Made by a program: the position numbers and the translations under genes. 64,000 bases of DNA from Pseudomonas nunensis. Lineage in GTDB: Bacteria > Pseudomonadota > Gammaproteobacteria > Pseudomonadales > Pseudomonadaceae. The notes under the pieces were generated by a model. The model was not told the DNA's origin and searched no databases. It saw only the letters and a list, made by a program, of their open reading frames with translations. Numbering within the stretch: the first letter of the stretch is position 1; each line of letters starts with the position of its first letter. Positions 46,283 through 55,141 of this stretch are shown here, piece after piece. Where the stretch lies: positions 1,862,501-1,926,500 of the forward strand of contig NZ_CP101125.1 in the NCBI RefSeq assembly GCF_024296925.1, written 5' to 3'.

Positions 46283-46534
46283 TGTAGCAGCTGCCGAGGT
46301 TGCGCTCGGTTCATGTAGCAGCTGCCGAGGCACGAGGCTGCGTTCGGCTCATGTAGCAGCTGTCGAGGTACGAGGCTGCGTTCGGCTGCGAAGCAGTCGT
46401 GAAATCAAACACCGCGGTGTTTCAGGAATACCGAGTGCTCGGGTTTTACGACTGCTGCGCAGCCGAACGCAGCCTCGTACCTCGGCAGCTGCTACATGAG
46501 CCGAACGCAGCCTCGTGCCTCGGCAGCTGCTACA
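46283..46534. repeat. Array of GTAGCAGCTGCCGAGG-type hairpin repeats
   Basis: About five copies of the family seen at 26678: GTAGCAGCTGCCGAGG three times in one orientation and the inverse CCTCGGCAGCTGCTAC twice, with GCTGCGAAGCAGTCGT inner arms. They fill the 337-bp gap between lldD and the MHS transporter. Confidence 0.9.
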
Positions 46535-46555
46535 GATCAGGCATTTGCCGCGCTG

Positions 46556-48178
46556 TCAGTTTTTATCCAGATCCACGTTCTTCGTTTCGCGCAAACAGAT
46601 CAACCCCACAATCAGACTCACCCCGGTAATCACCACCGGGTACCACAGCCCATAAAAGATGTCCCCGGTGTACACCACCAACGCAAACGACACCGTCGGC
46701 AGGAACCCGCCGAACCAGCCGTTGCCGATGTGGTAGGGCAGGGACATCGAGGTGTATCTGATGCGCGTCGGGAACAGTTCGACCATCAGCGCGGCCAGCG
46801 GGCCGTAGCACATGGCGGAAATGATGATCAGCGCCACGATCAGCGCGACGATCATCGGTTTGTTGATCAACTGGGTATCAGCCTGCGACGGATAACCCGC
46901 CAAAGTGATCGCGCCGCGCAGGGCCGACTCGTCGTAACCATCGATTTTCACGTCGCCGACACTGACCTGCACAGCCGCGCCTGCCGGGGCTGCGGCGCTG
47001 GTGTAAGGCAAGCCCTGCTTGACCAGGAAGGTCTTGACCTTGTCGCACGGGCTATCAAATTTCGCCTTGCCCACCGGGTCGAACTGGAAGGTGCAGGTGG
47101 CTGGGTCGGCCAGCACGGTGATCGGCGCCTGTTGGCTGGCCTGATCCACGGCCGGGTTGGCGTAGTGAGCCAGGCTCTTGAAGATCGGGAAGTACAGCGC
47201 GGTGGCCAGCAGCAGGCCGATCATCAGCACCGGTTTGCGCCCGACCTTGTCCGACAGCCAGCCGAAAAAGATAAAGAACGGCGCACCGATAATCACGCTG
47301 ACGATCAGCAAACTATTCGCCAGCGCCGGGTCCATTTTCAGGAACTGGGTGAGGAAGAACAGCACGTAGAACTGCGCGGCGTAGAAGGTCACCGCTTGCC
47401 CGGCGTTGATGCTGAACAGGGCGATCAACACGACTTTGAGGTTTTCCCATTTGCCGAAGGAATCGCGCAGTGGCTGCTTGCAGAGCTTGCCTTCCTCTTT
47501 CATTTTCACGAAGGCCGGCGACTCGTGCAGGCTCAAGCGAATCCAGGTCGAAATGCCCAGCAGCACGATGGAAAACAGAAACGGAATGCGCCAGCCCCAG
47601 ACTTCAAACTGGTCGCCGGTGAAGTAGCGGCAACCGAGCACCACCAGCAACGACAACAGCAACCCGAGGGTGGCGGTGGACTGAATCCAGCTGGTGTGGA
47701 AACCGCGTTTGCCCATCGGCGCGTGTTCTGCCACGTAGGTCGCGGCGCCGCCGTACTCGCCACCGAGGGCCAGGCCCTGGAGCATGCGCAACACCACGAG
47801 AATGATCGGCGCGGCGATGCCGATGCTGGCGTAGGTCGGCAGCAAACCGACACAGAACGTTGCGAGACCCATCAGAACAATGGTCGCGAGGAAGGTGTAC
47901 TTGCGCCCGATCATGTCCCCCAACCGACCGAACACCAGCGCACCGAACGGCCGCACGATGAAGCCGGCGGCAAATGCCATCAACGCGAAGATAAACGCGG
48001 TGGTGTCGTTGACCCCGGCAAAGAACTGCTTGCTGATCACCGCCGCGAGGGCGCCATAGAGGAAAAAGTCATACCACTCGAACACCGTCCCCAGGGACGA
48101 GGCGAAGATGACTTTCTTGGTGCCGCTGCTGACGCCCGCGCTGCGCGTGGCTTCCAGGGGCTGAACGTGTTCTGACAT
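46556..48178 (-). CDS. MFS transporter, metabolite:H+ symporter (MHS) type
   Basis: 540 residues, twelve membrane helices. The MHS signature is visible at FASSLGTVFEWYDFFLYGAL, VRPFGALVFGRLGDMIGRKYTF and FGWLSDKVGRKPVLM. Unlike common MHS members (about 430-450 residues) it has an insertion of about 90 residues after helix VII (ADPATCTFQFDPVGKAKFDS and following, two Cys), probably a periplasmic domain. Start at 48178 after GAGGG. It follows a GMC oxidoreductase by 58 bp on the same strand and is likely co-transcribed. The substrate may be the compound oxidised by that enzyme, or its product. Confidence 0.85.
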   Translation of the reverse strand: MSEHVQPLEATRSAGVSSGTKKVIFASSLGTVFEWYDFFLYGALAAVISKQFFAGVNDTTAFIFALMAFAAGFIVRPFGALVFGRLGDMIGRKYTFLATIVLMGLATFCVGLLPTYASIGIAAPIILVVLRMLQGLALGGEYGGAATYVAEHAPMGKRGFHTSWIQSTATLGLLLSLLVVLGCRYFTGDQFEVWGWRIPFLFSIVLLGISTWIRLSLHESPAFVKMKEEGKLCKQPLRDSFGKWENLKVVLIALFSINAGQAVTFYAAQFYVLFFLTQFLKMDPALANSLLIVSVIIGAPFFIFFGWLSDKVGRKPVLMIGLLLATALYFPIFKSLAHYANPAVDQASQQAPITVLADPATCTFQFDPVGKAKFDSPCDKVKTFLVKQGLPYTSAAAPAGAAVQVSVGDVKIDGYDESALRGAITLAGYPSQADTQLINKPMIVALIVALIIISAMCYGPLAALMVELFPTRIRYTSMSLPYHIGNGWFGGFLPTVSFALVVYTGDIFYGLWYPVVITGVSLIVGLICLRETKNVDLDKN

Positions 48179-48236
48179 ATCGGTATCCCTCACAGTGATT
48201 GTTTTTGTTGTTCCACTGGTGTTGCGTGTCCGTGAA

Positions 48237-49958
48237 TCAGATGCAATTCCCTTGTGGGAGCGGGCTTGCTCGCGAAAGCGGTGTGTCAGTCAACCTTTCC
48301 GTTGACTGACCGGGCGCCTTCGCGAGCAAGCCCGCTCCCACAGGGGTGATGTGTGCCGTAGGGTTGAGCATCAACTGCGCAGCCTTCTCGGCAATCATCA
48401 GCGTAGGCGAACACGTGTTGCCCGAGGTAATACGCGGCATGATCGAGGCATCGGCAATGCGCAGCCCCGGAATGCCATGCACGTTAAGCTGCGCATCCAC
48501 CACCGCGTCCGCATCATTGCCCATCCGGCAAGTGCCCACCGGATGGAAAATCGTCGTGCCAATCCGCGCAGCCGCTTCGTGCAGTTCTTCTTCACTCTGC
48601 AAACTGTCACCCGGCAAATACTCCACCGGTTTGAACGCCGCCAATGCCGGCGCAGCAACAATGCGTCGGGTCAGGCGAATGGCATCCGCCGCCACCCGCA
48701 AATCCTCGGGATGGCTCAGGTAATTAGGCTGAATCAGCGGGGCTTCCTGTGGATCGGCGCTGCGAATTTCAACTCGCCCACGGCTCTGCGGCCGAAGATC
48801 ACACACCGACGCCGTGAACGCTGGGAAGGGGTGCAACGGCTCGCCAAAACGCTCCAGCGACAACGGCTGCACATGGTATTCAAGATTCGCCGAAGCCTGC
48901 TCCGGCCCGGACCGCGCAAACGCGCCTAACTGACTCGGCGCCATGGACAACGGCCCGCTGCGGTCATACAGATAACGCAATCCCATGCCCATCTTGCCCC
49001 ACACCGTGCCGGCGATTTGATTGAGTGTGCGAGCGTTTTCCAGTTTGTAGATCAGCCGCAATTGCAGGTGATCCTGCAGGTTGCCGCCAACCCCCGGCAG
49101 CTCATGCACTACGCCAATCCCCAGGCGTTGTAGCAGCGGGCGCGGGCCGACCCCGGAGCGTTGCAGGATGCTCGGCGAACCCACCGAGCCGGCGCACAGC
49201 ACGATTTCCTTGCGTGCCTTGAAAGTTTTCGCCTGACCTTGCCAACGGGTGAGGACCGCCGAAGCGCGACCGTTTTCCAGCAACACACGGTCCACTTCAA
49301 CTTCAGTCAAAACCGTGAGATTGGCGCGATGACGGATCGGCTTGAGAAACGCCTTGGCCGCGTTCCAGCGAATCCCGGCCTTCTGATTCACCTGAAAGTA
49401 ACCGCAACCTTCGTTGTTGCCTTGGTTAAAGTCATCGATGCTGGCGATACCGCTTTGTTCGGCGGCGCAGCGAAACGCATCCAGAATCGGCCAGGACAGC
49501 CGCTGACGCTCGACACGCCATTCCCCGGCGGCACCGTGAAATTCCGAGTCGCCGGCAAAGTGGTTTTCGCTTTGTTTGAATAGCGGAAATACATCTTTCC
49601 AGGACCAGCCCGGATTGCCGTCCGCCGCCCAGCCGTCGTAATCACCGGCCTGGCCGCGCATGTAGATCATGCCGTTGATCGAGGAACAGCCGCCGAGGAC
49701 TTTGCCTCGTGGGTAGCTCAGCGTTCGGCCTTGCAGACCGGTTTGCGCTTCGGTCTTGAAGCACCAATCGGTGCGCGGGTTACCGATGCAGAACAGGTAA
49801 CCCACGGGGATATGAATCCACGGATAGTTATCGCGCCCGCCAGCTTCCAGCAAGAGCACTCGGTGTTGCGGGTTGGCCGACAATCGATTGGCCAGCAAAC
49901 ACCCGGCCGGCCCGGCGCCGACCACGATGTAATCGAATTCATCCAGGGAGGTCTGCAT
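48237..49958 (-). CDS. GMC-family FAD oxidoreductase with REP-encoded tail
   Basis: 573 residues. FAD site EFDYIVVGAGPAGCLLANRLS and LLLEAGG; GMC block KVLGGCSSINGMIYMRGQ; second GMC signature LCAGSVGSPSILQRSGVG; C-terminal active-site region FHPVGTCRMGNDADAV and ITSGNTCSPTLMIAEKAAQ. It is choline-dehydrogenase-like, but the substrate is unknown. The last 35-40 residues (after about NPTAHITPVGAGLLAK) are translated from a REP pair at 48252-48346, so the native stop is missing or displaced. It is divergent from a LysR gene and upstream of an MHS transporter, forming a probable uptake-and-oxidation operon. Confidence 0.88.
   Translation of the reverse strand: MQTSLDEFDYIVVGAGPAGCLLANRLSANPQHRVLLLEAGGRDNYPWIHIPVGYLFCIGNPRTDWCFKTEAQTGLQGRTLSYPRGKVLGGCSSINGMIYMRGQAGDYDGWAADGNPGWSWKDVFPLFKQSENHFAGDSEFHGAAGEWRVERQRLSWPILDAFRCAAEQSGIASIDDFNQGNNEGCGYFQVNQKAGIRWNAAKAFLKPIRHRANLTVLTEVEVDRVLLENGRASAVLTRWQGQAKTFKARKEIVLCAGSVGSPSILQRSGVGPRPLLQRLGIGVVHELPGVGGNLQDHLQLRLIYKLENARTLNQIAGTVWGKMGMGLRYLYDRSGPLSMAPSQLGAFARSGPEQASANLEYHVQPLSLERFGEPLHPFPAFTASVCDLRPQSRGRVEIRSADPQEAPLIQPNYLSHPEDLRVAADAIRLTRRIVAAPALAAFKPVEYLPGDSLQSEEELHEAAARIGTTIFHPVGTCRMGNDADAVVDAQLNVHGIPGLRIADASIMPRITSGNTCSPTLMIAEKAAQLMLNPTAHITPVGAGLLAKAPGQSTERLTDTPLSRASPLPQGNCI
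48252..48346. repeat. REP pair inside the 3' end of the GMC gene
   Basis: Inverted TGTGGGAGCGGGCTTGCTCG and GCGAGCAAGCCCGCTCCCAC copies lie within the reading frame of the GMC oxidoreductase, before its stop at 48237. Confidence 0.9.
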
Positions 49959-50079
49959 CCCTTACCTCGTATTGTTTTTGTTGTTGGGCTTCATCCTAGT
50001 TGTTAGCTTTCGTATAAAGAATGTTAGTTTTTGCGCAGCCGCTGTGCGTTTTCAGACAGCTTAGCCCTAAGGAAGCCTG

Positions 50080-50970
50080 ATGTTCGATTGGAATGACCTG
50101 CGATTTTTTCTCGAATTGCAACGCAGCGGCCGCTTGCTCACCGCCGCCCGGCGCTTGAACACCACCCACGCCACCGTCGCCCGGCACATCGAGGCCATCG
50201 AAAAAAGCCTCGGCACCGCGCTGTTCGTCCAGCACGCCCAAGGCTACCAACTGACCCCGGCCGGCGAGGCGCTGCTCAAACACGCCGAAGCGATGGAAAA
50301 CGTCGCGCTGCTGGCCCAGGAAGAAATCACCCAATCCACCGCGCCTCTGGGCAAAATCCGCGTCGGCGTCACCGAAGGCCTGGGCATCATGTTCCTCGCC
50401 AGCCGCATGAGCGGCCTGTTCGAACGCTATCCCGGCCTGGAAGTGGAACTGGTCGCCGTGCCGCGTTTCGTCAGCATCCTCAACCGCGAAGCCGAAATCA
50501 GCATCCACCTCGAACGCCCGGCCGCCGACATGCTGGTCACGCGCAAACTCACCGACTATCGCCTGGCGCTCTACGCCAGCCAGGCCTACCTCGACAAGGC
50601 GCCACCGCTCAACAGCCGCGAAGATCTCGGCCGCCACGCGTGGATCGGCTACGTCGATGATTTGCTGTTCAGCCAGGAACTGATGTTCCTCAACAGCTTC
50701 TGCCGCAACCCCCAAGTCGTGTTCCACAGCACCAGCGTCATCGCCCAGCAACAGGCCGCGCGCTCGGGGCTGGGGATCGCGGTGTTGCCGTGTTACATGG
50801 CTGCTAATGATCCGCAATTGGTGCCGTTGTTGCCGGAGGAGAGCATTCAGCGCAGCTACTGGATCAGCACACGGCGGGAATTGCACAAGTCGGTGCGGTT
50901 GCGGGTGTTGTGGGATTACGTGGTGGAGTTGTGTGAGCGCGAGCAGGATTTGCTGCTGGGCCCAACCTGA
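50080..50970 (+). CDS. LysR-family transcriptional regulator
   Basis: 296 residues. HTH: MFDWNDLRFFLELQRSGRLLTAARRLNTTHATVARHIEAIEKSLGTALF. The effector domain begins near GKIRVGVTEGLGIMFLASRM. It is divergent from the GMC oxidoreductase with a 121-bp gap; it probably controls the GMC-MHS pair. AT-rich dyads (TTAGCTTTCGTATAAAG) lie in the gap. The subgroup has the TTHATVARHI recognition helix rather than the SQPALSxxI form. Confidence 0.9.
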   Translation: MFDWNDLRFFLELQRSGRLLTAARRLNTTHATVARHIEAIEKSLGTALFVQHAQGYQLTPAGEALLKHAEAMENVALLAQEEITQSTAPLGKIRVGVTEGLGIMFLASRMSGLFERYPGLEVELVAVPRFVSILNREAEISIHLERPAADMLVTRKLTDYRLALYASQAYLDKAPPLNSREDLGRHAWIGYVDDLLFSQELMFLNSFCRNPQVVFHSTSVIAQQQAARSGLGIAVLPCYMAANDPQLVPLLPEESIQRSYWISTRRELHKSVRLRVLWDYVVELCEREQDLLLGPT

Positions 50971-51000
50971 CCGGCGCACCGATCCCCTTGTATGAACTCC

Positions 51001-51102
51001 GTAGGAGCTGTCGAGTGAAACGAGGCTGCGATCTTTTGATCTTGATCCTGCGGCATCATCACAGACACCAAAAGATCGCAGCCTTCGACAGCTCCTACAG
51101 GG
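51001..51102. repeat. Long hairpin repeat, GTAGGAGCTGTCGAG type
   Basis: Inverted arms GTAGGAGCTGTCGAGTGAAA continuing to GATCTTTTGAT and the complement, with a loop of about 30 nt. Same family as 16513-16603, with left and right arms diverged around the middle. Confidence 0.88.
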
Positions 51103-51232
51103 GGTCGCGTTTCAATCCGGAAGCGTGAGGGCATAGGAGGGGATTTGCCGGAACACCACTTGGCGTCCACTCTATTTCATGCCGACAAGGAGCGTTATCC
51201 GACACTCCGTCGCGATAAAGGGAGCTTGCAGC

Positions 51233-51448
51233 ATGACCGAAGATACAAAAGTGAAAGGCCCTGCGTCGTACTTTCCGTCAATCGAGAAAAAGTACGGCCA
51301 GCCAGTTACCCACTGGCTGGGGTTGCTCGAAACTGTGAGCGGGAAGAAGCATATGGAAATGGTGGCGTGGCTGAAAGATGAGCATGGGATGGGGCATGGC
51401 CATGCGAATGCGTTGGTGGCGCATTATTTGGCGAGCGCAAAAAAGTGA
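51233..51448 (+). CDS. DUF4287 small protein
   Basis: 71 residues from the ATG at 51233 (GGGAG upstream). PASYFPSIEKKYGQPVTHWLGLLETVSGKKHMEMVAWLKDEHGMGHGHANALVAHYLA is a full DUF4287 domain, small, helical and cytoplasmic. The family often precedes or is fused to DUF5655 proteins; nothing of that sort is adjacent. Role unknown. A longer in-frame start at 51179 lacks a ribosome site. Confidence 0.82.
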   Translation: MTEDTKVKGPASYFPSIEKKYGQPVTHWLGLLETVSGKKHMEMVAWLKDEHGMGHGHANALVAHYLASAKK

Positions 51449-51497
51449 GGCTTCTTTAGGCGGTATACCGTTACATGGATGTTGTCTCTGCAGACGT

Positions 51498-51590
51498 CTT
51501 CGCGAGCAAGCCCGCTCCCACATTGCTTCGGTGTTGTTTGCAGAATTTTTAGCCGACACAAATCCCCTGCTCGCGAAGGCGTCAGGCCTT
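51498..51590. repeat. REP pair; unoccupied relative of the IS110 target
   Basis: TTCGCGAGCAAGCCCGCTCC then CACATTGCTTCGGTGTTG, followed about 50 nt later by a truncated inverted unit (CTGCTCGCGAAGGCGTCAGG). Its sequence matches, on both sides, the flanks of the IS110 element at 58789-59958 (CTTTCGCGAGCAAGCCCGCT and CTCCCACATTGGTTCGGTG), so it shows what the site looked like before insertion. Confidence 0.9.
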
Positions 51591-51601
51591 GATACGCCGC
51601 T

Positions 51602-53020
51602 TCAACTGTCGGGTGGTGGTTCCCGGGTGGTTCGCTGTAACGGGGTGTGTGGCTGGCCATCGGGAATCGACAGGGTTGCGCGCAGCCCACCTTCAGGTCG
51701 GTTGATCAACGTGATCCGTCCTCCAAGCCGGGTCGCAATGGTGTTGACGATGGTCAGTCCCAGCCCGGCGCCATTTGCGTTCCCTCGACTGTAAAAGCGT
51801 TCGAACAATCGCCCGCGGTTCTCTTCGTCGATGCCCGGACCCTGATCCTCGACACTCAGTGAATAGAACCCGTCCGACTGACTGAGCTGCACAGTGATCA
51901 CACCGTGCTCGGGGGAGAAATTTGCCGCGTTGCTGATCAGGTTGTTCAGGGCGATGTCGATTGCGGCGGCATCAGCGACGATGTTGAACGGCCGGTCGTT
52001 GACGTCGAACGCCAGCTCGAGGTTCTTGCTCAGCAGCCAGGGCGTCAGCTCGACCAGGCTGTCGCGAACGGTTTCGGCCAGGTCGATGCTGTGCAGCACG
52101 GGCGCCACAGCTTTGGGTTCGAGGCGGGCCATGGTCAGCAGTTGGTTTACCAGGCGGCTGGTGCGATCGACACCGGCGATCAGATAAGCCAAGGAGTCGC
52201 GGCGTTCCTGTTCGGTGCCAGCCTCCAGCAGGTTTTGCGCATGCACCCGCAATACCGCCAGGGGTGTGCGCATTTCGTGGGCGGCGTCGGCGATAAAACG
52301 CCGCTCGCGGCCCAGCAGTTCCTGGATTTGTGCAAGCATGCGATTGAGCGCTGCCTGCATCGGTTCCAGTTCGCTGGGCAGTGGTGCCAGTTGCAGCGGC
52401 TCCAGGGAACCGCTGTGCCGCGCCCGCAGGGTGGCAGCCATGTCCGCCAGCGGCTTGAGCCCCCAGCCGATGGCCAGCCAGACCAGCAGCGCCAGGATCA
52501 GGCTGCCCAGCACATTGGGCCCTAGGGTATGGCGCAGGATGCGATCCACCAGGTCCGAACGCACGTCGTCCCGTTCACCCACCCAAATCAGCAATGCGCT
52601 CTGTTTGTCCTCCAGCACGAAGGCGCGCCAGTGACGCCCGCTCAGATCCTCCACATCGCTGAAGCCTGGAGTCGAGGGCGGCGTCTTGAAGGACGGCGCG
52701 CTCGCGGTGTGCACCAGGACTTCGCCCTGTTGATTCCAGACTTGAAAGGCAATCTTGGTTTCATAGGGATGGCCATCGACCCTCGGCTCCGCTTCACCCA
52801 AGGCTTTGTTGAAGGCCTGGTACAACTCGGCGCGTTCCTTACTGGCCAGCGGCATGCGCATGACTCCCTGTAGCAGGCGGGCGTTCTGCGCCAGCTGGGC
52901 GTCGTAGACCTCGGCGATTTCGTGATTGCTGTCGTGCAGGTTGAGCACGCTGATCACCGCCAGGCCCGCGAGCAACAGACCGATGATCAGCGTCAGGGTG
53001 CGACGCCTGATCGAGTTCAT
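51602..53020 (-). CDS. Sensor histidine kinase (QseC/PmrB-like)
   Basis: 472 residues. Two membrane helices (about 8-28 and 160-190, LGSLILALLVWLAIGWGLKPL) flank a periplasmic sensor of about 130 residues. A HAMP-like segment and HisKA with His in RRFIADAAHEMRTPLAVLRVH follow. HATPase motifs are NNLISNAANF, EDQGPGID and GAGLGLTIV. The stop-start overlap of 4 nt (ATGA at 53017-53020) with the response regulator makes them a cognate pair. It is the last gene of the same-strand block starting at the hemolysin-like gene at 57947. Confidence 0.92.
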   Translation of the reverse strand: MNSIRRRTLTLIIGLLLAGLAVISVLNLHDSNHEIAEVYDAQLAQNARLLQGVMRMPLASKERAELYQAFNKALGEAEPRVDGHPYETKIAFQVWNQQGEVLVHTASAPSFKTPPSTPGFSDVEDLSGRHWRAFVLEDKQSALLIWVGERDDVRSDLVDRILRHTLGPNVLGSLILALLVWLAIGWGLKPLADMAATLRARHSGSLEPLQLAPLPSELEPMQAALNRMLAQIQELLGRERRFIADAAHEMRTPLAVLRVHAQNLLEAGTEQERRDSLAYLIAGVDRTSRLVNQLLTMARLEPKAVAPVLHSIDLAETVRDSLVELTPWLLSKNLELAFDVNDRPFNIVADAAAIDIALNNLISNAANFSPEHGVITVQLSQSDGFYSLSVEDQGPGIDEENRGRLFERFYSRGNANGAGLGLTIVNTIATRLGGRITLINRPEGGLRATLSIPDGQPHTPLQRTTREPPPDS

Positions 53021-53679
53021 CGGCGCTCCTCCACCAGATACCCGACGCCGCGAATGGTGCGGATCAGGTTGCTGGAGAATTTCTTGCGCAGGTGATGGAT
53101 GTGCACTTCCAGGGTGTTGCTTTCCGCTTCCTCGTTCCAGCCGTAGAGCAACTGCATCAAGTGATCGCGGGTCATGACCCGGCCCGGTGGCGAGAGCAAT
53201 TCATGCAGCAGCTGATATTCCTTGGGCGTCAGGGCCACCGGTTCGCCCTGATAGCTGACTTGCTGGGTGCCAGGGTTGAGGCTGATGCCAGCATGTTCAA
53301 TCAGCACCTGAGCGCGGCCGGCACTGCGTCGCAGCAGGGCGCGCAAGCGCGCTTTCAACTCGGCCAGGTCGAAGGGCTTGATCAGGTAATCATCAGCCCC
53401 GGCATCCAGCCCGGCGATACGGTCTTCGGTGGCATCCCGGGCGGTGAGGATCAGCACCGGCAGGTTGGAACCGCTGTCGCGCAGGCGGCGTAGCACTTCG
53501 AGGCCGTCCATGCGCGGCAGGCCTAGATCGAGCACTGCCAGATCGAAGGTTTCGCTGAGCAGCGCATGCAAGGCGCTACTGCCGTCCTGCAACCAGTCAA
53601 CGGTGTAGCCCTCGCGGCCCAGGGCCTGATGGATGCCCTCGCCGAGGGCCACGTCATCCTCGATCAGTAATAAGCGCAC
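53017..53679 (-). CDS. OmpR-family response regulator (QseB-like)
   Basis: 220 residues. Receiver domain with D8/D9 (LLIEDDVALGEG), phospho-Asp51 in LAVLDLGLPRMDG and Lys in LIKPFDLAE. The C-terminal winged helix is about 125-218 (LTPKEYQLLHELLSPPGRVMTRDHLMQLLYG and EVHIHHLRKKFSSNLIRTIRGVGYLVEE). Located 11 bp downstream of the TPR gene and upstream of its kinase. It could regulate the operon that contains it. Confidence 0.93.
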   Translation of the reverse strand: MRLLLIEDDVALGEGIHQALGREGYTVDWLQDGSSALHALLSETFDLAVLDLGLPRMDGLEVLRRLRDSGSNLPVLILTARDATEDRIAGLDAGADDYLIKPFDLAELKARLRALLRRSAGRAQVLIEHAGISLNPGTQQVSYQGEPVALTPKEYQLLHELLSPPGRVMTRDHLMQLLYGWNEEAESNTLEVHIHHLRKKFSSNLIRTIRGVGYLVEERR

Positions 53680-53690
53680 GCGGACTCCTG

Positions 53691-54335
53691 TCAGTTGAGT
53701 TTTTTATTGACGTCCACCAGCAAGGCATCGATCTCTTTGCGTCGGCCTGCATCGGCGGTTTCCCGGCCAGGGCGCGGGGCGGCCTGGAGGGCTTTTTGCA
53801 GCGCCTCTTTGGCTTCACCGTAGCGTTTTTGACGGTAGAGGTGATCGCCCCAGAAGTACAGACTATCGATGCCCGTCGGGTTCAGTTGCAAGGCTTGTTT
53901 GAGCAGTTGCTCGGCCTTGTCCGAGTCGCCGAAACCGATTGGCCAGCCCGGCACGCGGTCATACAGCGCCGCGAGGCTGGTGTAGGCCGAACCTTGCAAC
54001 GCCTTGGGGTCCAGGGCCAGGGCTTTTTCCAGGTCGGCCTTCGCCGCTTTCGCTTTTCCCAGTGCACCGAGTCCGCCCTGGGCGCCGGCCCAACTGCTGG
54101 TGACGATCCCGGACCAGATCCAGGCTTCGGCCACCGCCGGGCGTTCCTGGGTGAACGCCGAAGTCTGGGCGGCGAGTTTTTCGAAGGCTGCGGTGCGTTG
54201 CTCGGCCGGTACTTCGTACTGGATATGCCCCCAGTTTTGTTGAATACCGATGAGGCGTTGCTGATCGGCGGGATCCAGGGCCCAGACGCTTTGGCTCAAG
54301 GTTCCCAGCAGCAGGCAGGCGATGATTTTTTTCAT
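53691..54335 (-). CDS. Periplasmic TPR-repeat protein
   Basis: 214 residues. Signal peptide MKKIIACLLLGTLSQSVWA-LD. The mature protein has TPR-like helices: EAWIWSGIVTSSWAG, KAKAAKADLEKALALDPKALQGSAYTSLAALYDRV, DSDKAEQLLKQALQLNPTGIDSLYFWGDHLYRQKRYGEAKEALQKALQAAP. Probably a periplasmic scaffold or binding protein. It overlaps the SDR stop by 4 nt (54332-54335, ATGA) and precedes the response regulator by 11 bp, so it belongs to the biosynthetic-looking operon. Confidence 0.85.
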   Translation of the reverse strand: MKKIIACLLLGTLSQSVWALDPADQQRLIGIQQNWGHIQYEVPAEQRTAAFEKLAAQTSAFTQERPAVAEAWIWSGIVTSSWAGAQGGLGALGKAKAAKADLEKALALDPKALQGSAYTSLAALYDRVPGWPIGFGDSDKAEQLLKQALQLNPTGIDSLYFWGDHLYRQKRYGEAKEALQKALQAAPRPGRETADAGRRKEIDALLVDVNKKLN

Positions 54336-55141
54336 GGCTTGAGGTTCTCGTTGTCGGGTTTCTGGCTGAAGCGGCGGATCAGCGGCAACTGCTTGCGCAG
54401 GCCCTTATCCACCAAGGTGGGCAGCAAGCTGTTGAGGCGCACGAAAAAACGCTCGGGCCAGCCCAGGTACAGGTCGCGACGGTCACCGGCAATCGCGTGC
54501 ATGACTGCCGAAGCGACGGTTTGCGGGTCATCGACATTGGCTTTCAGCGCATCGTTCAAGGCCTGGGCTGCCGGGCTGTTCATCGTCGTGCGGGTGGCGC
54601 GGGGGGCGACGTAGAGCACGCCGACCCGGGTGTCCGCCAGTTCCCGGCGCAGCGCTTCGGAGAATCCGCGCAGGGCGAATTTGGTCGCGCAATAGCTGGC
54701 GTAACCGGCATAGCCGATGGAGCCATAGGTCGAGCCGACGTTCACCACCATCGCGCTGTCGGCTTGCTTGAGCAGCGGCAACAGCAGCTTGGTCAGGCAG
54801 ATCGGTGCGCTGATGTTCACCGCGAGCATGGCGTTGATTTCACTGTCGTCGAGCTGTTCCAACATGGCGAAGTGGTTGACTCCGGCGGCGTTGATCAACA
54901 GGTTGATGCCGCCGATGGCCTCGGCGGCGGCCAGGACCTTGCGGCGATCGGCGAGAAACGTCAGGTCGGCCGCGACCCAGGCCAGGTGCTGCGGATAGCG
55001 CGCCAGTAACGGTTCCAGCACTTCGCGATGCCGGGCCACCGCCAATATCCGCGCACCGCTGGCGCACAGGGCGCTGGCGATGGCCAGGCCGATGCCGCCA
55101 CTGGCACCGGTCAAAATCACCCGAGCCTCAGATAGGCGCAT
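54332..55141 (-). CDS. SDR oxidoreductase of the HDO operon
   Basis: 269 residues. TGxxxGxG motif ILTGASGGIGLAIASAL, NAAG in LLINAAGVNHFAM, Ser in VVNVGSTYGSIGY and Tyr-x-x-x-Lys in YASYCATKFALRGF, so it is catalytically complete. The basic residue after strand 2 (AVARHRE) suggests NADPH. Start at 55141, overlapping the HDO gene by 14 nt. The substrate is probably an acyl-derived carbonyl produced by the preceding enzymes (inference only). Confidence 0.9.
   Translation of the reverse strand: MRLSEARVILTGASGGIGLAIASALCASGARILAVARHREVLEPLLARYPQHLAWVAADLTFLADRRKVLAAAEAIGGINLLINAAGVNHFAMLEQLDDSEINAMLAVNISAPICLTKLLLPLLKQADSAMVVNVGSTYGSIGYAGYASYCATKFALRGFSEALRRELADTRVGVLYVAPRATRTTMNSPAAQALNDALKANVDDPQTVASAVMHAIAGDRRDLYLGWPERFFVRLNSLLPTLVDKGLRKQLPLIRRFSQKPDNENLKP

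Noticed and set aside
46496..48175. 559-codon plus-strand frame opposite the MHS transporter
   Set aside because: Composition is rich in H, Q and R with no domain; the minus strand has a motif-supported membrane transporter.
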